64,000 nt of DNA, taken from assembly GCF_018842675.1 (NCBI RefSeq), contig NZ_JAGTWO010000002.1, forward strand, positions 1 to 64,000, written 5' to 3'. The notes below the pieces were generated by a model. That model saw only the letters and a list, made by a program, of their open reading frames with translations, did no database searches and was not told where the DNA came from. Position numbers and translations under genes: made by a program. How positions within the stretch are numbered: the stretch's first letter is position 1; every line of letters starts with the position of its first letter. Below, one piece after another: positions 8,904-17,131 of the stretch. Source of the stretch: Candidatus Pantoea bituminis. Its GTDB lineage: Bacteria > Pseudomonadota > Gammaproteobacteria > Enterobacterales > Enterobacteriaceae.

Positions 8904-9369
8904 GATGGCCCCCTTCGGCTCTCCGGCGCTGCCGGCTCGTCAAGCCCCACTCCGCTAACCAGCAGAGCCGGTAAGCTCCGCCGAATCTCTTCGGGTTTCG
9001 GGCCTGCCGGCCAGGGCCTGATGGCAACGTCCGGGTCAACCCCTGCAGCTGGCTGGTGCCAGCGCGCTCACTGGCCACAAAAGACGTGGCCGCTGCGGAC
9101 CGGCCCGGCACCGTGGTGTGCCGTTCCGGGGCCGTGCCCTGTTCATCCTTCCGCGTTGTGTTTTGTTCCCCTGAGCCCCTTCGCCGTGCAGAAACCTGGC
9201 ACCCGGGCGTCTTCACGCAAGGGTCGCACGCTAAACGGCTGCACCCGGTCCCTGCGGGCTGCGGCTTTGCCGTTTCCCCCTGCGTTCAGCATGATGCCCG
9301 GTCGCCCGTTCTGCCCTCACGGCGAGGAACTCAGAGAAACATCACTTAAACCAGAACGGGAGAAACAAC
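8904..9369 (+). promoter_or_regulatory. Leading-region hairpin element A (Frpo-like) and leader of the RadC-like gene
   Basis: A GC-rich, hairpin-dense block (8904 to about 9110) carries GATGGCCCCC, CCGGCGCTGCCGGC, AGAGCCGGTAAGCTCCGCC, GGGTTTCGGGCC, TGATGGCAACG and CACTGGCCACAAAAG. Most of these recur in the same order and orientation at 14446, and the first half recurs at 11367. A 260-base untranslated stretch follows, ending in a ribosome site (AACGGGAGAAACAAC) before ATG 9370. Similar wording (AGAAACAT...AACGGGAGA) precedes the small gene at 10041. In F-type leading regions, such repeated folded elements act as promoters on the incoming single strand. That role here is inferred. Confidence 0.55.
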
Positions 9370-9932
9370 ATGTCACAGCAGAACGTCAACACCACGGCTT
9401 CAGAATCTAAAGAATCATCACTGGAAATAGCAGGAGAAAATGTCAGCTTTTTCAGCAATCTGCATGTAAGGGACAGACAGGGCAATTATGTTATGGCTAC
9501 CGCCAGCCAGATCCTTACAGAGGCCACACGCGCGATAGATTTTCGCTATCCGACCGGCACCTTTTTTGACTCATCGGCTGCATCAGCAGAATTTTTCGGG
9601 CAAAACTGGCCGGGTGTGAAAGGGAAGTATTTGCTGTGGCGTTTCTCAATAACCAGCATCAGCTTATGGCGTATGAAGAGTTGTTTATGGGCAGCATTGC
9701 GTCTACGGAGATCCATCCCCGGGAAGTGGCCCGGGCAGCATTACGCAATAACGCAGCTGCAGTGATCCTGAGCCATAACCATCCTTCCTTCAGCACGGAG
9801 CCGTCGCGGGCAGACGAACAGATAACAGCACGCCTGAAAAAAGCGCTTGAGCTGATAGGTGTGCGGGTAATCGACCACATCGTGGTGGCGGGTAATGATG
9901 CTGTATCAATGGCAGAGCGAGGGCTTGTCTGA
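9370..9932 (+). pseudogene. RadC-like JAMM/MPN protein, one frameshift
   Basis: The first frame (MSQQNVNTTASESKE... to about AEFFG) shifts at GGG 9598-9600. The next frame reads KLAGCEREVFAVAFLNNQHQ and then IHPREVARAALRNNAAAVIL, SHNHPS and the S..AD residues of the JAMM metal site, ending at 9932. Adding one G gives about 187 residues, normal for plasmid RadC-like proteins. These proteins are common in leading regions; a nuclease or repair role has been proposed but is not proven. It follows element A, so early expression in the recipient is likely. Confidence 0.82.
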
Positions 9933-10040
9933 TTAGGGACAGAAAAGAGGCAGGGTATAAGCCCTGCCAGATTCCGCCCCTGGTATCTACGACGAAGCCG
10001 GGGCATCAGAGAAACATTGATCACAGAACGGGAGATTAAC

Positions 10041-10196
10041 ATGTCTGCAGAGCAAACCTTATCACTGGATAACCAGCCATAAAATCCGGAATTAAGCAAT
10101 AAGCATGCGGTGGCGGTGCTGGAGTTTGACGTGGGCTACTGGCTGGGGCCGGGCATGATCACAAACCGCTGGCAGCAGACAAACTTACAGGAGTGA
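10041..10196 (+). pseudogene. Small leading-region gene with an internal stop
   Basis: ATG 10041 follows GGGAGATTAAC and reads MSAEQTLSLDNQP, then TAA at 10080. The same frame stays open afterwards as NPELSNKHAVAV, then LEFDVGYWLGPGMITNRW, and ends at TGA 10194-10196. A single CAA-to-TAA change would explain the break. The downstream segment has coding-like composition but no domain I know. Its leader resembles that of the RadC-like gene. Confidence 0.4.
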
Positions 10197-10200
10197 TCAC

Positions 10201-10476
10201 ATAGAAATTCATGAAGAAAGACAGCTCAGTGCGCGTAAAAACGTCACTGTGATTGCGATCCATACGGGTGAAGAACGTAAGTTTCATTTCTGCCGGGAAC
10301 TGACGGGGCCAGATAACAATTTATGGTTTCCCCTGTACGTTAACAAAAGCCTGCTTGAAACGGTTGAAGCCGCGCTGACAGGTCACGGCATCGCGGAAAA
10401 CATCACGCGGCTGAAGCCTGTCAGCAGGGTTGCAACGTTTACGGACTGGAACGTCATATACAATTGCAAAAGCTAA
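10201..10476 (+). CDS. Hypothetical protein, about 91 aa, possible ATA start
   Basis: The frame ending at 10476 (...HTGEERKFHFCREL...) is open back past 10201. AGGAG at 10189-10193 is ideally spaced for the codon at 10201, which is ATA (IEIHEERQLSARKNVTV). The first standard start is GTG 10249, with no ribosome site of its own. Either ATA is used, or an ATG has been lost or miscalled. The product is a small soluble protein of mixed charge. I do not recognise it. It follows the broken gene at 10041 by four bases, so the two were probably co-translated. Confidence 0.5.
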   Translation: MEIHEERQLSARKNVTVIAIHTGEERKFHFCRELTGPDNNLWFPLYVNKSLLETVEAALTGHGIAENITRLKPVSRVATFTDWNVIYNCKS

Positions 10477-10629
10477 CCCGTGTCTGGTGGTATAGCCTGG
10501 CGCATCAGGGCGAACAAATTTTATACGGCACGCCGGCTTTAAACCGTGCCGCCGGGGTATAATAACCGCATAGGATTCAGGGACTCAATCCCGACCCCGC
10601 AAAGAAAGAGACCGGTGTCTGCAACCGAT

Positions 10630-10815
10630 ATGAACGAACCTGATACCGTGAAAATTAACGCTGAAATTGCCAGGCTGATGGCGGAAACGCAGAGGCTGAA
10701 TGCTGAGGCGAACAAATTTAACCGCGAGACGCTGTGGTATCCGCTTGCCGTAGCGAGTGGTCTTTTGGGTGCCGTGGCAGCCGTTACGGCCATTATCATT
10801 AAATATATCGCGTAA
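10630..10815 (+). CDS. Small single-span membrane protein, 61 aa
   Basis: Start ATG 10630 is preferred over the longer frame because MNEPDTVKINAEIARLMAET begins a clear amphipathic helix with heptad-like repeats (AEIARLMAETQRLNAEANKF). After it comes one transmembrane segment (WYPLAVASGLLGAVAAVTAI) and a short KYIA tail. The topology is therefore a cytoplasmic coiled coil with a C-terminal anchor. Similar short proteins occur in enterobacterial phages and plasmids with no known role. The RBS is weak. Confidence 0.6.
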   Translation: MNEPDTVKINAEIARLMAETQRLNAEANKFNRETLWYPLAVASGLLGAVAAVTAIIIKYIA

Positions 10816-10904
10816 ATGTCCGGCGGGAGGGGTTACCTCTCCCGTATCTCTTATGCGAAAAATAACCAGCTTCACCCTCCTCTGCCAGCTCCTTAGAGCA
10901 ACTG

Positions 10905-11177
10905 ATGAAGCCGCTCGGCTACACCAACGGTCAGATGGCTGCGCTCTCTGGCGTTAAAGACGGCAACCAGTGGCGAAAATACACCGGTAGTAATCCGTCA
11001 CGCAGCATGTCTGTTCCCGCACTGTTTTATCTGGCGGCGCAGCTTTCACTGACACCTGATGATTTTGAGCGCGTGCTGGAAAAAATGCGCAGCATTGGCG
11101 CAGACGTTACTGCTGAAGAAATCGCCCCCAAAACGCATAAGTCTCTGCCTTCAGTGCCGACTGCGGCCGCGGCTTAA
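10905..11177 (+). CDS. Small helix-turn-helix-like protein, 90 aa
   Basis: The protein reads MKPLGYTNGQMAALSGVKDG, then NQWRKYTG and ALFYLAAQLSLTPDDFERVL. The first 45 residues look like a Cro/XRE-type helix-turn-helix with the NQWRKYTG strand seen in small phage and plasmid proteins. The open frame continues upstream (SLEQL) with no start codon before a stop at 10863, so the true N terminus may be disturbed; ATG 10905 is the only standard start. The Ala-rich tail ends at 11177. A DNA-binding role is an inference. Confidence 0.5.
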   Translation: MKPLGYTNGQMAALSGVKDGNQWRKYTGSNPSRSMSVPALFYLAAQLSLTPDDFERVLEKMRSIGADVTAEEIAPKTHKSLPSVPTAAAA

Positions 11178-11366
11178 AGCATGCGGCCCTGTGGGCCGGA
11201 AAAAGGCCGGTGCTGACGCACCGCCTCTCTCTCTTCGCCTGCGCTTTCTCTGTCCGGAGGCTGTCTCCCGATCTTCTCTCTGATTCTTGCGGCTGCTCGT
11301 TCTTCTGCTGTGCCGCAGCTGCTTTGTCAGCTTTCTTTCCCTGAAGGTCAAAGTTATCAAAAACAT

Positions 11367-11480
11367 GATGGCCCCCGTCTCCCCGGCATGGCCGGGTCGT
11401 CAGCCCCACAGCGCTAAACGGCAGAGCCGGTTAGCTCCGCCCGTCTCGGGCCTTACGGCTGGGGTCTGATGGCAAACACC
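11367..11480 (+). promoter_or_regulatory. Leading-region hairpin element B (Frpo-like)
   Basis: This is a shorter copy of the family: GATGGCCCCC, CTCCCCGGCATGGCCGGGTC, GCAGAGCCGGTTAGCTCCGCC, CTCGGGCC and GGGGTCTGATGGCA, in the same orientation as copies A and C. It lies about 180 bases upstream of the secreted-protein gene at 11660. The rest of the 11178-11659 gap is pyrimidine-rich and shows no gene. Confidence 0.55.
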
Positions 11481-11659
11481 AGAAACAGTTCCTGCGATTA
11501 GGATTCGCAATATGCATCATTCGCTCTTCAGTTCGGCAGGGTGAGTTAATGCTCCGCGTTTTACAGCCGATACTCAGTGAGTCTTGTGAATGAAAAGCCT
11601 GTCGTGTGTTCAGGTTAGATAACGTTACAGAAATTTTTATCGACAAGGATTTCGGATAT

Positions 11660-12124
11660 ATGAAACGTGGAATTTTATTAGGCCTGTTAGCTTTGCCCTT
11701 AACACACGTAGTCGCAGCCACTCAGTTGATAGTCTGTGAACCTGCTTCGAAAAATGACAGGTCAGCCACAGGCATCTGGCCTGTTCCATATCTGTGGCAA
11801 AACAAACTCTGCTTCAATATGAAAGCTCAGGCAGGGAATACGTGTGTAAAAAATGGACTGACAGCCATATGGTATAGCGAGGCAGTCATCGTCTCCGTCG
11901 ATGGAGAGTCGCTGGAGCGAGATGATACATGGTTTAGAGTTGCAAGGCCGACTGTCAATGAAAGAGAAATTGAATACAAAATCGAGGCATCCAGAGATAA
12001 AAAAGATTGGATCATCATGTCAAAGGTCACTATTAACCTCATCTCCGGTCAGGCGGTTGACTGGTTAATCAATGAGCATGGCGGAACATCTTATAACTGC
12101 CATCTTGAAGGCAACAAGCTTTGA
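11660..12124 (+). CDS. Secreted/periplasmic hypothetical protein, 154 aa
   Basis: ATG 11660 follows AAGGATTTCGGAT and gives a clean signal peptide (MKRGILLGLLALPLTHVVAA). The upstream in-frame ATG 11606 would bury it, so 11660 is preferred. The mature part has several Cys (IVCEP, LCFNM, TCVKN, YNCHL), which suggests periplasmic disulphides. I recognise no domain. It follows element B in the leading region and is more AT-rich than the tra genes. Confidence 0.6.
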   Translation: MKRGILLGLLALPLTHVVAATQLIVCEPASKNDRSATGIWPVPYLWQNKLCFNMKAQAGNTCVKNGLTAIWYSEAVIVSVDGESLERDDTWFRVARPTVNEREIEYKIEASRDKKDWIIMSKVTINLISGQAVDWLINEHGGTSYNCHLEGNKL

Positions 12125-12259
12125 CAGGGTCTGTTTTACTCCACTCTGAACACACTGTTCAGTTTGCAATCGGTGCGGAACGCGCCGTCAGGTTGGCCTG
12201 ATTTGCGACGTTCCCAATTTAGCGCTTTATGAGCGGTTTTCTGCAAATTATCCTGACAG

Positions 12260-12282
12260 GTTAGCGGTGGATTACCGCTAAC
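12260..12282. terminator. Hairpin between convergent secreted-protein genes
   Basis: GTTAGCGG (12260-12267) pairs with CCGCTAAC (12275-12282), with a seven-base loop. The T tract is poor, so termination is a guess from its position between convergent genes. Confidence 0.4.
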
Positions 12283-12305
12283 TTAAATACTCAAACCTAG
12301 ATGTA

Positions 12306-12656
12306 TTAATTGTCAGAATCAGGTTCAAAACTATTTATGAACTGACCAATGCTATTCTTATACAGTTTGTAGGTCATATTTACCTTATCACCATCAGAAA
12401 ACTCATAAGTCCCGTGGCAGATAAGCTTGTTCACCTCCCCTTTAACAGTCGTTTGATCGTACAAATCAATAACAGTTGGGTGGTCTGCGTTGTTCTCAAT
12501 TTCATTGTAAGACCCGAGCAGCATTCCTCTCACTTTCGGATCATTGCAGTCTACCTTTGAAAAGTCACGGTCGGGATCTGCAGAAGCTGTATGTGAGAAT
12601 AAAGAAGCAAATAATGATGCAATTACTACAATTTTAATCGCGCGAACGTTAATCAT
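12306..12656 (-). CDS. Periplasmic hypothetical protein, 116 aa
   Basis: A signal peptide (MINVRAIKIVVIASLFASLF, cut near HTASA-DP) leads a mature domain of about 90 residues with two Cys (VDCNDPKV and LICHGTYE) likely to pair. The end is acidic (EPDSDN). A ribosome site (CCAGGAAATAAT on the minus strand) supports the start. I do not recognise the family. It is one of three exported-protein genes in the 11.6-13.8 kb stretch. Being on the minus strand, it would not be expressed from the incoming single strand. Confidence 0.6.
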   Translation of the reverse strand: MINVRAIKIVVIASLFASLFSHTASADPDRDFSKVDCNDPKVRGMLLGSYNEIENNADHPTVIDLYDQTTVKGEVNKLICHGTYEFSDGDKVNMTYKLYKNSIGQFINSFEPDSDN

Positions 12657-12685
12657 ATTATTTCCTGGATATTATCTTGTTCTGA

Positions 12686-12801
12686 AACGGCAAGCCTTAA
12701 GTTCCGCCGAATCGCAAAGGGATGCGGTTCGGGCATGGCTGCAGGGGTTATGGCAACGACAATAAAAACCCCTGCACGCTGGCACCAGCGCGATCACTGG
12801 C
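12686..12801 (+). repeat. Degraded copy of the leading-region hairpin element
   Basis: The segment carries AACGGCAAGCCTTAAGTTCCGCCGAA, here interrupted relative to other copies, then GGTTCGGGC, TTATGGCAACG, CCCTGCA and GATCACTGGCCA. The order matches copies A and C, but the left hairpin is missing. It may be a relic; no + strand gene follows within 2 kb. Confidence 0.45.
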
Positions 12802-12840
12802 CAGCAGCCTGCAGGGTGAATCCTTGCTGTCTTATCTGGG

Positions 12841-13838
12841 CTACTGGTTTTTAATAAAGCCGGTTCTTGATACTGTCATCTGTGCCTGACAGTCGACCAT
12901 TTTTTTCAGCTCATAGTCACTGCCCGGCATTGAGACTTTGCCGCACATAGCGTCTTTGGTTTTAATCCACTGTCGCTGAGAAGGGAGTAGCTCTTTTTCT
13001 TGGCAGGTGTTAACGATCCCCAGGCGGTATTCAGATCAGAGTCTGCGTTTGCGAATTGAATCCGGGATTGCGCAAGGCTGTCAGAACTCTGCTGCTGAGG
13101 CTGCTGATAGGATTGTTGTGGGGCACGCTGTTGTAGCTGTTGAGCCTCCTGATCAGCTTTCTCCTGCGCATGAAGCTGTGCCTGCCGCTGAATTTGCTGA
13201 TCTGCTTCATACTTAGCCTGTTGCTGGGCTTGCAGCTGAGCCTGCTGTTGGGCCTCAATCTGACGTTGCTGGGTATCTTTAGCCTGCTGGACTTTCTGCT
13301 GCTCAACGATGGGGTTGATGATGGAAAGTGCAGTTATCAGACTCACTCCCATTGAAACAGGGTTTTCAGTTTGCGCTTTGACGAACACGTTTTTCTGATC
13401 GTCAGTCGCCTGAGCGGTGTAGCTGATGCGCTTTGAAAAAACGTTCGCGTTATTTTCAAGCGACAGGCCTTCCAGTTGCTTATCCAGATTGCGGTTGAAG
13501 TTCTTACGATACGCCTCAGAAAGCTGAGCGTATTCTTCAGCTGGCAGCGTCATAGACACCGTCGCTTCACAGGTTTTCATAGAGCTGCCTGTATCACTTG
13601 AGGTTGTCGAGATCTCAGAAAGCACCAGCTTGATTTTGTCTAAGGCACTTCTTTTGGTCTGGCTGGTAACGTCCTGATATTTATCGACCTGCTCGGATAA
13701 ATCTTCAAAAGCCGCCTTCTTGATCAAATCAAGGAAAGCAGACTTAGTCATGTCAGAAGAGCAGCCAATCACTTCTTTATTGTTGTCACAACCTGTAAGC
13801 GCAACAGCGAGTAATAAAGCGGCGTATTTGAGTCTCAT
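12841..13838 (-). pseudogene. Gln-rich lipoprotein with LprI-like C-terminal domain, frameshifted
   Basis: The lipoprotein signal MRLKYAALLLAVALTGC is followed by an N-terminal domain, then a long Gln/Ala coiled-coil stretch (about residues 180-250, QQRQIEAQQQAQLQ and similar). The C-terminal domain begins FANADSDLNTAWGSLTPAKK. The frame breaks in the TTTTT run at 12994-12998. The neighbouring frame continues ELLPSQRQWIKTKDAMCGK... to a stop at 12841. This W.....R.W...KD..C pattern is typical of LprI/DUF1311 domains, some of which inhibit lysozyme. Repaired length is about 332 residues. The break is probably a sequencing slip. Confidence 0.72.
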
Positions 13839-14440
13839 GAGTTCCCTTAGAGTAAGTTATCTGATTTAAGGGTGGGCCAGTGTCTATGGGTAAGGTGACT
13901 TAGCTGTGGATCTATATCCTGTGAAACTGACCTGCCTAATACATGCACATATCGGCATTCATGATCAGAACTTTAAAAATAACGGCTGCTGATGCGTAAT
14001 CAGACGCATGGCGTTAATACAGGTGATTCACTGTCTCAGAAAACGGAAAGAAAGTTGTTGAATGAAGACTGGCGACGATGGGTTAGTCTTTGCTTAACAG
14101 AATGAGTGAAGACTCTGCTGGTGGCAGGAATAAATTTTTAACCACATCATGGTTTTAACCACCAAAACAGGAATGAGTGGCGGGTTCAATCTTAAAAGAG
14201 TGCGCGGTTAGGTAAAACTACACACCACCAACTAAGGCTTTCATGTTTTTCACCCTCAACTAAAAGCAGGCCAATAGATCGCAGTAAACAATGGTCTAGT
14301 TATGTCATTTATTCTCATCTGAACATTGTTTGAGTGTTGCTCTTCTCTATAGCCGCCTTCTCAATGACCGGTCTCAGATGTCGTCAGCGCTGGTGGCTTT
14401 AATCCAGTGCATCAGGTTCGATATATACAGGGGCAGTTAA
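13839..14440. other. About 600 bases with no recognisable gene
   Basis: No open frame with a start, ribosome site and plausible protein is present on either strand. The composition is intermediate. The first 100 bases should hold the promoter of the minus-strand lipoprotein gene. I see no strong repeat or hairpin. Confidence 0.5.
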
Positions 14441-14445
14441 AAACT

Positions 14446-14660
14446 CATGGCCCCTTCAGCTCCCCGGCATGGCCGGGTAGTCTGCCCCACTGCGCTAACC
14501 GGCGGACCGGTAAGCTCCGCCGAACCCCTACGGGTTTCGGGCCTTCTAGGATCTGATGGCATTGGCCATGGCAGCCCCTGCAGCGGGCTGGCACGGGCGC
14601 CTTCACTGGCCACAAAAGGCCGTGGTCGCTGAGGATGCCCGCGTTGCGGTCGGGTGTGTG
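14446..14660 (+). promoter_or_regulatory. Leading-region hairpin element C (Frpo-like)
   Basis: The order CTCCCCGGCATGGCCGGGT, GCTAACCGGCGGACCGGTAAG, CTCCGCCGAACCC, GGGTTTCGGGCC, TCTGATGGCA, CCCCTGCAGCGGGCTGG and CACTGGCCACAAAAGGC parallels copy A. Stems CCCCGGC/GCCGGG and CCGGCGG/ACCGG are evident. It lies about 200 bases before ATG 14856, whose first codons (QNVNT) repeat those of the gene after copy A. A role as a single-strand promoter is inferred from family and orientation. Confidence 0.55.
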
Positions 14661-14855
14661 CCTGCTCATCTCCGGGAGCTGTGGTCATGTTGCGGTATGT
14701 TCCAAGCGGCGGGCGAATCAAAGCACCGTCATTCATCAGATACAAAAGTATATAAACGCTTCGCGCCCCTGTATCTGCTACCTGCCGGTGCTTCTCAGTC
14801 CTTTGCCGCGAGGAGCTAACCGAAACATGAATTGACCACCTGAAGGAGAACTAGC

Positions 14856-15160
14856 ATGCACACACAAAACGTCAACACCGTCGCTTTCGAATCTTCCAAA
14901 ACATGGGTTAACGGTGAAAAAACCACGATTTCCGCCTCTCAGGGCCAGAAAATCTGCGTCAGCGCGAACGAGCTGCACACGCGCTGGCATGCCCCGGGGA
15001 GAAGGGCAAGATGGTCACACCTGCAGCAGGGGCGCACTGCCCGCCGCGAAACGGCAGCTATGGCGCGGATGTGCTGCTGCTCAATGAAGCCGATGTGTTG
15101 GCGCTGATGACCGCGGGGCATACCGCGCTGCCACGTCTGGCGAATTCTGCGGCGGCATGA
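14856..15160 (+). pseudogene. Leading-region hypothetical protein, about 101 aa, frameshifted
   Basis: ATG 14856 follows GAAGGAGAACTAGC. The frame reads MHTQNVNTVAFESSKTWVNG and breaks in CCCCGGGG (14992-14999). The next frame continues PGEKGKMVTPAAGAHCPPRN, then ADVLLLNEADVLALMTAGHT, to TGA 15158-15160. The stop overlaps the next start (ATGA), so the genes are translationally coupled. Its N-terminal QNVNT matches that of the RadC-like protein, suggesting a shared leader. I recognise no domain. Confidence 0.6.
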
Positions 15161-15425
15161 CGGCGCTGTACGACCTGGGGGATCTCTCACGGAGCGTTAC
15201 ATCATCGCCAGCCGTGGTCAGATTTTTTACCGCACGGACTCATGGCAGAAAGTCCGCAGAGAATATATCCGGCGTGCCGCTGAGGTGCTGACGGAAGAAG
15301 CTCAAAAGTTTCTCGATAACTTTCACGCAGTGCGGGCGGCAGGGCTCGATCATTACCAGGCCAGCGACGTCGCACGCGGCATCATCTCATTGGAAAATGC
15401 CCTGAATCCTGCATGTGAAAATTAG
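15157..15425 (+). pseudogene. Leading-region hypothetical protein, about 89 aa, frameshifted
   Basis: Starting at ATG 15157, coupled to the gene before it, it reads MTALYDLG, then breaks in GGGGG 15177-15181. The following frame reads GSLTERYIIASRGQIFYRTD, then EVLTEEAQKFLDNFHAVRAA, to TAG 15423-15425. The repaired protein is mostly helical and soluble. The YIIASRGQIFYRTDSW stretch resembles YKAGEFYRVGRDCFWHS in the broken gene downstream, so the two may share a fold. Function unknown. Confidence 0.58.
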
Positions 15426-15538
15426 GCAACTGCCGGCGGCACTGAGGCCATCGTAAACGACAGTCCCTTCTGAAAACGCCCGGTGGCCTGCCAGAGTCGG
15501 GTCGCACGACATTATCATCAGCATTAAGAAAAACTGAT

Positions 15539-16365
15539 ATGAAAATGCAAAATGCGCAGCCAGTCGTCATCGGCCAGGTTGTCAGCACGGTTCTTTACAA
15601 TCGCGGATGGGGCGTCATTTTCGCGGTTCACGGCGAGCAGGAACTGGGGTCACTTTCGGGGTGCGTTTCGTACGGCGGCAGTGCAACATTTGATATTGCC
15701 TTCGGGAGCGGAGAAATATCCCGCGCGCTGCCTGAAAGTATTCTGCACGGTAAGCAGTGGAGCATATTTCCGGAAATAAAAAACGGAGAAGAAACCGCCC
15801 GCACCGTAAAAAACGCAGAGGCTGAACAACGCCGGAAAAAGCAGGAGTGTGAAGAAGCCGTGCGTCAGTATAAAGCGGAATGTCAGCGGATCAAAACGAC
15901 ACCGGAATATGCATCACTTTCTCAGGATAAAAAAGGTGCGGTACAGGTAACGGGGAATATTCGCAAAGAGCTTAAGGCAAAATTTCCGGGCGTTAAATGC
16001 TCCGTTGGCAAGCGGGGTTATGGCAGCGTAAGTGTTAACTGGACCGACAGAAGAAGAATTAAAATCCGTGACTGATAAATACAAACTCAGTTATTTTGAT
16101 TGAATGCAGGATATGTCTGTTTCCAGCGCATCTCCTTTTAACCGGACTTACGGCGACGTGGGCTACGTCTTTACCGACCGGGGTTACCCAGGTGCTCTGA
16201 AGCAAAAACGGTGGATGTTATCGCTAAAAATTTGGCGACAGTCTGGGCGGTGAAGGAATTACGCTGGCGCGTTACAAAGCGGGTGAGTTTTACCGGGTAG
16301 GGCGGGACTGTTTCTGGCACAGTCAGGGCATTCAGGCCAAATTAACAGAGCACTGGCCGAAATAA
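15539..16365 (+). pseudogene. LPD29-type leading-region protein, several lesions
   Basis: The first 178 codons are intact (MKMQNAQPVVIGQVVSTVLY, a charged coiled coil at about 95-135, then FPGVKCSVGKRGYGSVSVNW). The VSVNWTDGPT motif usual in LPD29 domains is broken: one unit of an 8-base tandem repeat (GGACCGAC) appears lost near 16037-16050. Further reading PTEEELKSVTDKYKLSYFD meets an in-frame TGA, then MQDMSVSS..., then two more shifts before DSLGGEGITLARYKAGEFYR and FWHSQGIQAKLTEHWPK at 16365. With four lesions, this looks like real decay. LPD29 proteins are typical of plasmid leading regions; their role is unknown. Confidence 0.6.
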
Positions 16366-16377
16366 AATAATAATCAG

Positions 16378-16404
16378 AAAGGAACAGGCTGGCTCCTTTT
16401 TTTG
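16378..16404 (+). terminator. Rho-independent terminator
   Basis: AAAGGA (16378-16383) pairs with TCCTTT (16394-16399), followed by TTTTTTT. It ends the leading-region + strand transcript before the transglycosylase gene. Confidence 0.65.
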
Positions 16405-16630
16405 CCTGTTATCCGCCGCCGGTATTTAACCGGAGAAGCATAATAATAAACCTGTGCAAAATACTCCTGCGGTCATATTTAAAAAATATCTTGGAGCGTT
16501 ATGCGTGTTACCCTTTCCCGGCATCGGCCGGAACGGGTAATTCTGTGCACGAGCTGCATTGCCGTCTTTAATTAACGCCGGGCACAGAGTAAATAACTCA
16601 GGTGCGGCCTTCATTATGTCCCGCGTTCAT

Positions 16631-17131
16631 TTAATCATGTGTTGCCGTGCGGGGGATTTTACCTGACTTGATGGCTTTGTAATGTCCGTCGATAAGCATG
16701 GCATAGTTATAGCGGGTCTTTATGGTTACCGGAATGTTTTTCATTCCAGCATTATACATGCCTACCGCGAGCCATGTTGTGCCGTACTGATTGAAGTTTC
16801 GGCGCAGCAGCATAGCCCCAATATAAATATTCAGGCACGGATCGCTGAGCAACTTTTCTTTGCTGAGTCCGGGATATTCTTTCTGTAATCCACGCATCGT
16901 CACCGAATTAATCTGCATAATGCCGTAATCGCTGCTGCCGGGCTTCCCGCTCTTTGACCGGTTCGTATTTACTGCTGCCGGGTTATAGCGGGATTCCTGC
17001 CAGGCGATAGCACGCAGATAGTCCGGATCGATGGAATACCATTCACCGGCTTTGATAAAACAGTCCGCATTCACGCTGGCTGAGTAAATGCCTGTAGCCA
17101 GCAGGGCTGCAGCGTGTCGGAATAAACGCAT
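16631..17131 (-). CDS. Lytic transglycosylase of the orf169/gene X (VirB1) type
   Basis: A signal peptide (MRLFRHAAALLATGIYSASV) leads an SLT domain. WQESRYNP places the catalytic glutamate at residue 46, and SSDYGIMQINS, LSDPCLNIYIGAMLL and AVGMYNAG are the usual SLT motifs. At 166 residues it matches F plasmid Orf169. It cuts peptidoglycan to help assemble the transfer channel. It lies beside oriT on the leading side and points away from traM, exactly as in F. The start has an RBS (GGAGCCGCAATG). Confidence 0.9.
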   Translation of the reverse strand: MRLFRHAAALLATGIYSASVNADCFIKAGEWYSIDPDYLRAIAWQESRYNPAAVNTNRSKSGKPGSSDYGIMQINSVTMRGLQKEYPGLSKEKLLSDPCLNIYIGAMLLRRNFNQYGTTWLAVGMYNAGMKNIPVTIKTRYNYAMLIDGHYKAIKSGKIPRTATHD

